From contig JASAND010026483.1 in the NCBI GenBank assembly GCA_030248195.1, positions 1 to 64,000 on the forward strand: a stretch of 64,000 nucleotides of DNA. Direction: 5' to 3'. The DNA is from Trissonchulus latispiculum. Its lineage: Eukaryota; Nematoda; Enoplea; Enoplida; Ironidae. Below the pieces are notes generated by a model, which was given only the letters and a program-made list of their open reading frames with translations, made no database searches and had not been told where the DNA came from. Both the position numbers and the translations under genes were made by a program. Of the stretch, positions 59,988 through 64,000 are shown piece after piece; the first letter of the stretch is position 1, and each line of letters begins with the position of its first letter.

Positions 59988-61126
59988 CAGACTCCGAATC
60001 TATTCCCCCCCACGCCTCGTTTCATTGTGGTTCTCCCTTTGTAATTGTGACAGGTCTTCTTGTCTTATTAGTTTGCCTGCCTTTTATCATATGCACGGCC
60101 TTCTATGCTTTGCCATCTATGTGTGTGTATATTCGTCGATATAGTATATGGGAGGGTGGTGTGATTTGGCTGGATGCATCCTCCTTGCAGATTAACACTG
60201 GTTCTTTTATTTTGTACAGCTGTTAAGGCAAATGTGCCATCCAGGTCAAAGAAATTATTAAAATTGTGCTCGCTGAAAAGACTCAACAAAATTTCACCTC
60301 CATCTGTTCTGATATTTATATTATGTCAGTAAAGTGTAGCACGAAAAAATTGGTTTCGAGTAAAAGTGAAATGTAGGTCTCCCGTAAAACTTGGGTTTTT
60401 CCCGTTTTCCTGATTGGTTTCGTGGTGGCGACCCCCTATAGTAGTATAAGTGTTGAACTAATTAAAATCAATGTAGTAATGCATGTATTGCAGTTTATTT
60501 CGTTCCTTTGCCGTATCTTGGAATCAGCTTATGTAATTATCATTATGATGTACGTATTTATTTATATACATAACCATACATAATATACAAATTATATATA
60601 CCTACTATTCCAGATTGTATGTTCAGTTTGTGTCATACCTCATCTTCCTCCCATCGTTGTACCATAGGCACTTGTCTAGTGAGCTAATTAGTGATACGAT
60701 TTAATTAATAGTGACTCGTATCGTGTGTCTCTCTGTTCTTGTTGCTGCCGGTTTGTCTCTGGCCCGTCAGATTGCTTAAACCTTTTATTGCATCACATCA
60801 ATGGGCTGCAAAAGAATGTCAGTATTTGTATTTTTGTCACCTATCAGATCAAAATAGGCAAAACAGAGTGCAGCTGTTTGTTCAGAAGGTAGCCGATTAA
60901 ATGACTGGACATCGGGCTAGCTCTGTCTGTGTTCTAGAGTTCGCCATTACACCGACAGTATGTACATAAATATATACTTGATAAATGTTAATGTTAAGTA
61001 TATATGTATGAAATAATATCAATTCGTTGTGGTTGTAGACTGAGTCTTTGTTTTTTTATCCGTCCGAGTCCCATCAAGTCTGTGTCATTTTTGGAGATGT
61101 GTGATTTGAGTAAATCAAGAGAACAT
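59988..61126 (+). other. SH2D4 3' untranslated/flanking region
   Basis: No coding sequence. A possible ATTAAA polyadenylation signal is at 60461-60466, but it is not backed by other evidence. Otherwise ordinary AT-rich DNA. Confidence 0.4.
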
Positions 61127-61166
61127 AATAACTAAGAGTGTGACAAGCGTCACACTCTTAGTTATT
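61127..61166. repeat. Perfect 18-bp hairpin with 4-nt loop
   Basis: AATAACTAAGAGTGTGAC (61127-61144), loop AAGC, then its exact complement (61149-61166). Far longer than chance allows in this sequence. No flanking duplication found. Confidence 0.85.
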
Positions 61167-61262
61167 AAGGCCGGGGACATCATCTGCACGATACGGCTGA
61201 CACCCTACACAAATTAGACCCCAGTGACCCCTCCCACAAATGAGTACCTAGTACACATTTGG

Positions 61263-61366
61263 GTATGCTCACTCGCTTGTATGTTTATGTGTTGAAGCCA
61301 GAAACGTACTATTAGCAACTGGCCACTTTCGAGCCTCAACACAAACATACAAGCGGGTGAGCATAC
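61263..61366. repeat. Inverted repeat, ~31-33-bp arms
   Basis: GTATGCTCACTCGCTTGTAT (continuing to 61295) and its complement at 61336-61366, spacer about 40 bp. A related single arm occurs at about 2188-2212, so this is a dispersed element rather than a local hairpin. Confidence 0.75.
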
Positions 61367-61828
61367 ATCATGTGCTCTTGGCAATATTAAACCAAATGCC
61401 AGCCGATTGCTTTGTTGACCTCTACTGAGTGTTCAATTCTGGTCCTTCATGGATGTACAAATGCGAATTTCTGAACCCACCATTATGTATTCATTGATTG
61501 ATACTGTGTAAATACTTTGTGTATCCTAATCCTCCGGTTGCCATTTTAAAGAGTAATTATGCCAGCGTCTATCAGCTTGTGTATGGTATTTCGTTTCGTC
61601 TTGTATGTTTAGTTTCTGTTAATCTACATACAGTAGATAGAATCTCAGTATGTCGAATCTCATAACGCAGGCTCTTTTAACTATTTTTCTGTTGAAACAT
61701 TTAATTTTATTCAATACATCAATAGTAATAAAACTATGTACGTACTAACCATATCTTAAACATTCGACTGCGGCTTCTGTTAACTGTATGCAGCTTTTAG
61801 TTTTATGCACTATTTATTGCACCGTCTT

Positions 61829-62220
61829 CTGGCATTTTTTTAGTGGGGGGGGGGGGGTGGGGGGGGGCCCCCCCACTTTTCGGTTCCCCCCTCCACTTTT
61901 CGGAGCCCCCCCCACTTTCGCCCCCCCCCACTTTTCGGCAAGCCCCCACCCACTTTTTTGGTGGTCGCCCAAAAGTGTCAAAAAATTAGGTTTTTGAGGT
62001 CAAATTTTCAAAAATTTTCTCAATTTTTAGCTAATTTATGGACTTATAAGCTCATTTTAAGCTTAAAAACAGCGATTTTTTGCGTTTTTACCTTAAAAAT
62101 GCTAATTTTTCGCTAAAAATTTCGGTATATTTTACTTTTGGCTCGCCCCCCCCACTTCCTCTCTTTAGGGGGGGGGGGGCGAAGCCCCCCCCCACTTTCA
62201 AAACCCTAAAAAAATGCCAG
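61829..62220. mobile_element. CTGGC-terminus transposon, copy 3
   Basis: Perfect 15-bp termini CTGGCATTTTTTTAG and CTAAAAAAATGCCAG, with the 5-bp duplication GTCTT (61824-61828 and 62221-62225). Long G/C runs lie inside both ends, as in the other two copies. Non-coding. Confidence 0.88.
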
Positions 62221-62225
62221 GTCTT

Positions 62226-64000
62226 TTTAGTAAGTTAAGTTATAGTTTGCAAAGATTTTCTTTTATCTGCAATGTTTGTCTAATTTTTAGTATTGCATAT
62301 TGCAATACTTAACATTTAAACCCTTATTTTGAAAGCGTTAGAAACATTTTCGCTGTAGTTTTGATTTGAACAGACAGACAACAAACAAATTAGATTCTTC
62401 AAAGGAAAGTAAATTTTTGCATTATTCTGTGATATTCCTGATGTTTTGTGAAATGAAACAGAAAAGCTAAATTTGTCTGCAATTCTGTGTTTATTTTTGT
62501 GATATTTTGTGTTATTTTTCTTATCTTATGATCAGCTGCTTTTGCTCAATTCAGTAAAATGCGGTGCTGTTTTTTGATCAGGCTAGGTTATTTTTTGATC
62601 AGGTTAGATTAATGTAAAAGTTACTGTTCCATTGAAATGCAGTTCTTTTGTGGACTGGACTAGCCTGGGTTGCCGTTTTTGAGTTTCAGTTGTTTTGTTT
62701 AGTTGGTATTACTATTAAGGACAGACTGGAATGGACAGGCTTCTGTCCGTGTAAACATACAACGTTCACGTTTTTCAAGAAAATATCATGTAGTGTAGAA
62801 TGATATCTTTTTAATGACATAAAAACTATGTAGGTAGGTTCAGGTAACTTGTCATAACCCTTACAACAACGTAGGCATTTTGAAGAAACGAGATGAAAAT
62901 CCCAGAATTTTCGTGGAAAGTATGTTTTGTTGTCGGTTTTGTAAGAGATCGCCTAAACTGTACCACATAATTTTTATACCGTTAAAAACATCTCGTTCTA
63001 CGCAACCTTGATGTGAAAATTATTGCTGTACGATTTTGATAGCTCAAGTTATAGCATTTAATTTGGCAAAAACGCCCGTTTTTGAAAAATGCCTTGTGTT
63101 GTATGTTTACACGCTAAGAATCCCCCCTCCAGAGATTTCGGCCTTAATGTTTCGAGCATATTGCAAGCTTATTCCATTAGAAAAGCTGTTGTCTTACACT
63201 GGATTCCAGGCTCAAAAGAGAGCACTCCCGAGCTTGAGATTATCTTGAGATTAACTCAAGATTAACTAGATTGCATCTTCACAGAGCATTGCACTGGTTC
63301 AAAGCTTGAGATAAGCGCGAGCTCGAGATAATCTCCAACTGCTGATATTTCAACCCTACCCCTGACTAGGATTAAGTCGAGATAATCTCGAGGTTTCCAA
63401 CTGGAGATGCCCGAATTTGAGCCGTTGATGAGCATTTCAAAAAACAGCTTTTTTTTCGGCCCTTTAGCGGTTACTTCCATTTACAGTAAGTCGGCGGTGC
63501 TGGTGGTGGTAAACGATAGGCATACTATCGAAGTCGGTACATGTGAGCCCTGACCACGAGAACCTGTGAGTAAGGGTTCCAATGGTGGTCCAAAATGAAA
63601 GTCTTTAAAGTCAGTTTACCAAACACTTCGAGAGGAGGTGGGAATTCAATGGGTGTGTATATTGTGTGCTATATATATATATGTAATCACTTTTAGCCTG
63701 GCCTAGGGCACTGTTTAAGCTCCTCATATCAATTTGTGCATTGCTGGAAAGGGATCCTTTAAAATGACAGGAGGACAAGAAACAAAATGCTCCTCTGGAG
63801 CATGAAAAAGTAATATGGGTGATGGTGAGGTTGTAAAATCAAGAGAGGACTAGTCTTTAAAATGCTTAATATGGGGCTAGGTTCGAAAATAGAAGAGGAC
63901 TAGGTTGTGAGCGTCGAGCGAATTAATATGGGCACAGCTTCGCCGAACAACCCATATTCGCGGGATTTCACGCTTCGTCTTAGCTTTTGTCACGTACAGA
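62226..64000. other. Intergenic DNA, no gene seen
   Basis: No protein-like frame or exon was found. 63104-63190 is one arm of the foldback family of 17078-17572 (GAGATTTCGGCCTTAATGTT). 63225-63415 contains several near-palindromes of the GAGATAATCTC type. A short (TA)n lies at 63671. Confidence 0.5.

Overview
The window is animal nuclear DNA, most likely from an invertebrate. It carries two spliced genes of families known from animals, with GT-AG introns, embedded in a very dense and deeply nested set of transposable elements and satellites. I cannot name the species. Nothing here is bacterial or organellar.

Layout. At 1-2082 is a direct array of a ~325-bp repeat that flips orientation near 1577. 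Its unit is a chain of short perfect hairpins. From 8131 to 30268 on the minus strand lies a TBC1D12/TBC1D14-type Rab GTPase-activating protein gene. I resolve it into 13 exons (about 896 residues if the exon 1/2 junction is right), including a 110-nt exon at 12391-12500 stranded between two transposons. From 42522 to 59987 on the plus strand lies an SH2D4A/SH2D4B-type SH2 adaptor gene of 9 exons (550 residues). All its exon phases agree. The two genes are divergent. The 12.3 kb between them is mobile DNA: a 4.4-kb non-LTR retrotransposon with a 2A-like peptide, a PHD finger, an endonuclease, a reverse transcriptase and RNase H (frameshifted and nonsense-mutated); a 5'-truncated second non-LTR element; and a foldback transposon that contains a hAT element (itself containing a tRNA-derived SINE) and the 3' end of a Penelope-like element with GIY-YIG remnants and a hammerhead-like core.

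The introns are mostly transposons. Six hAT or hAT-like elements with exact 7-8-bp target-site duplications account for much of five introns, and a seventh lies between the genes. The 11.8-kb second intron of the SH2D4 gene is almost entirely a head-to-tail array of ~0.8-1.7-kb repeat units separated by (TTA)n runs and GGGCAAC/GGGTTGTC hairpins. It includes a ~1.71-kb duplication at about 99.8% identity.

The least familiar items are the hairpin-chain repeat at the left end (and its diverged relative at 18450-18790); a short DNA-transposon family with CTGGC termini and 5-bp target duplications (three independent copies); and a ~50-nt sequence module shared by otherwise unrelated satellites in introns of both genes. 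Exon boundaries come from reading splice sites and codon phase by eye. Family names come from remembered conserved motifs, not from a database search.
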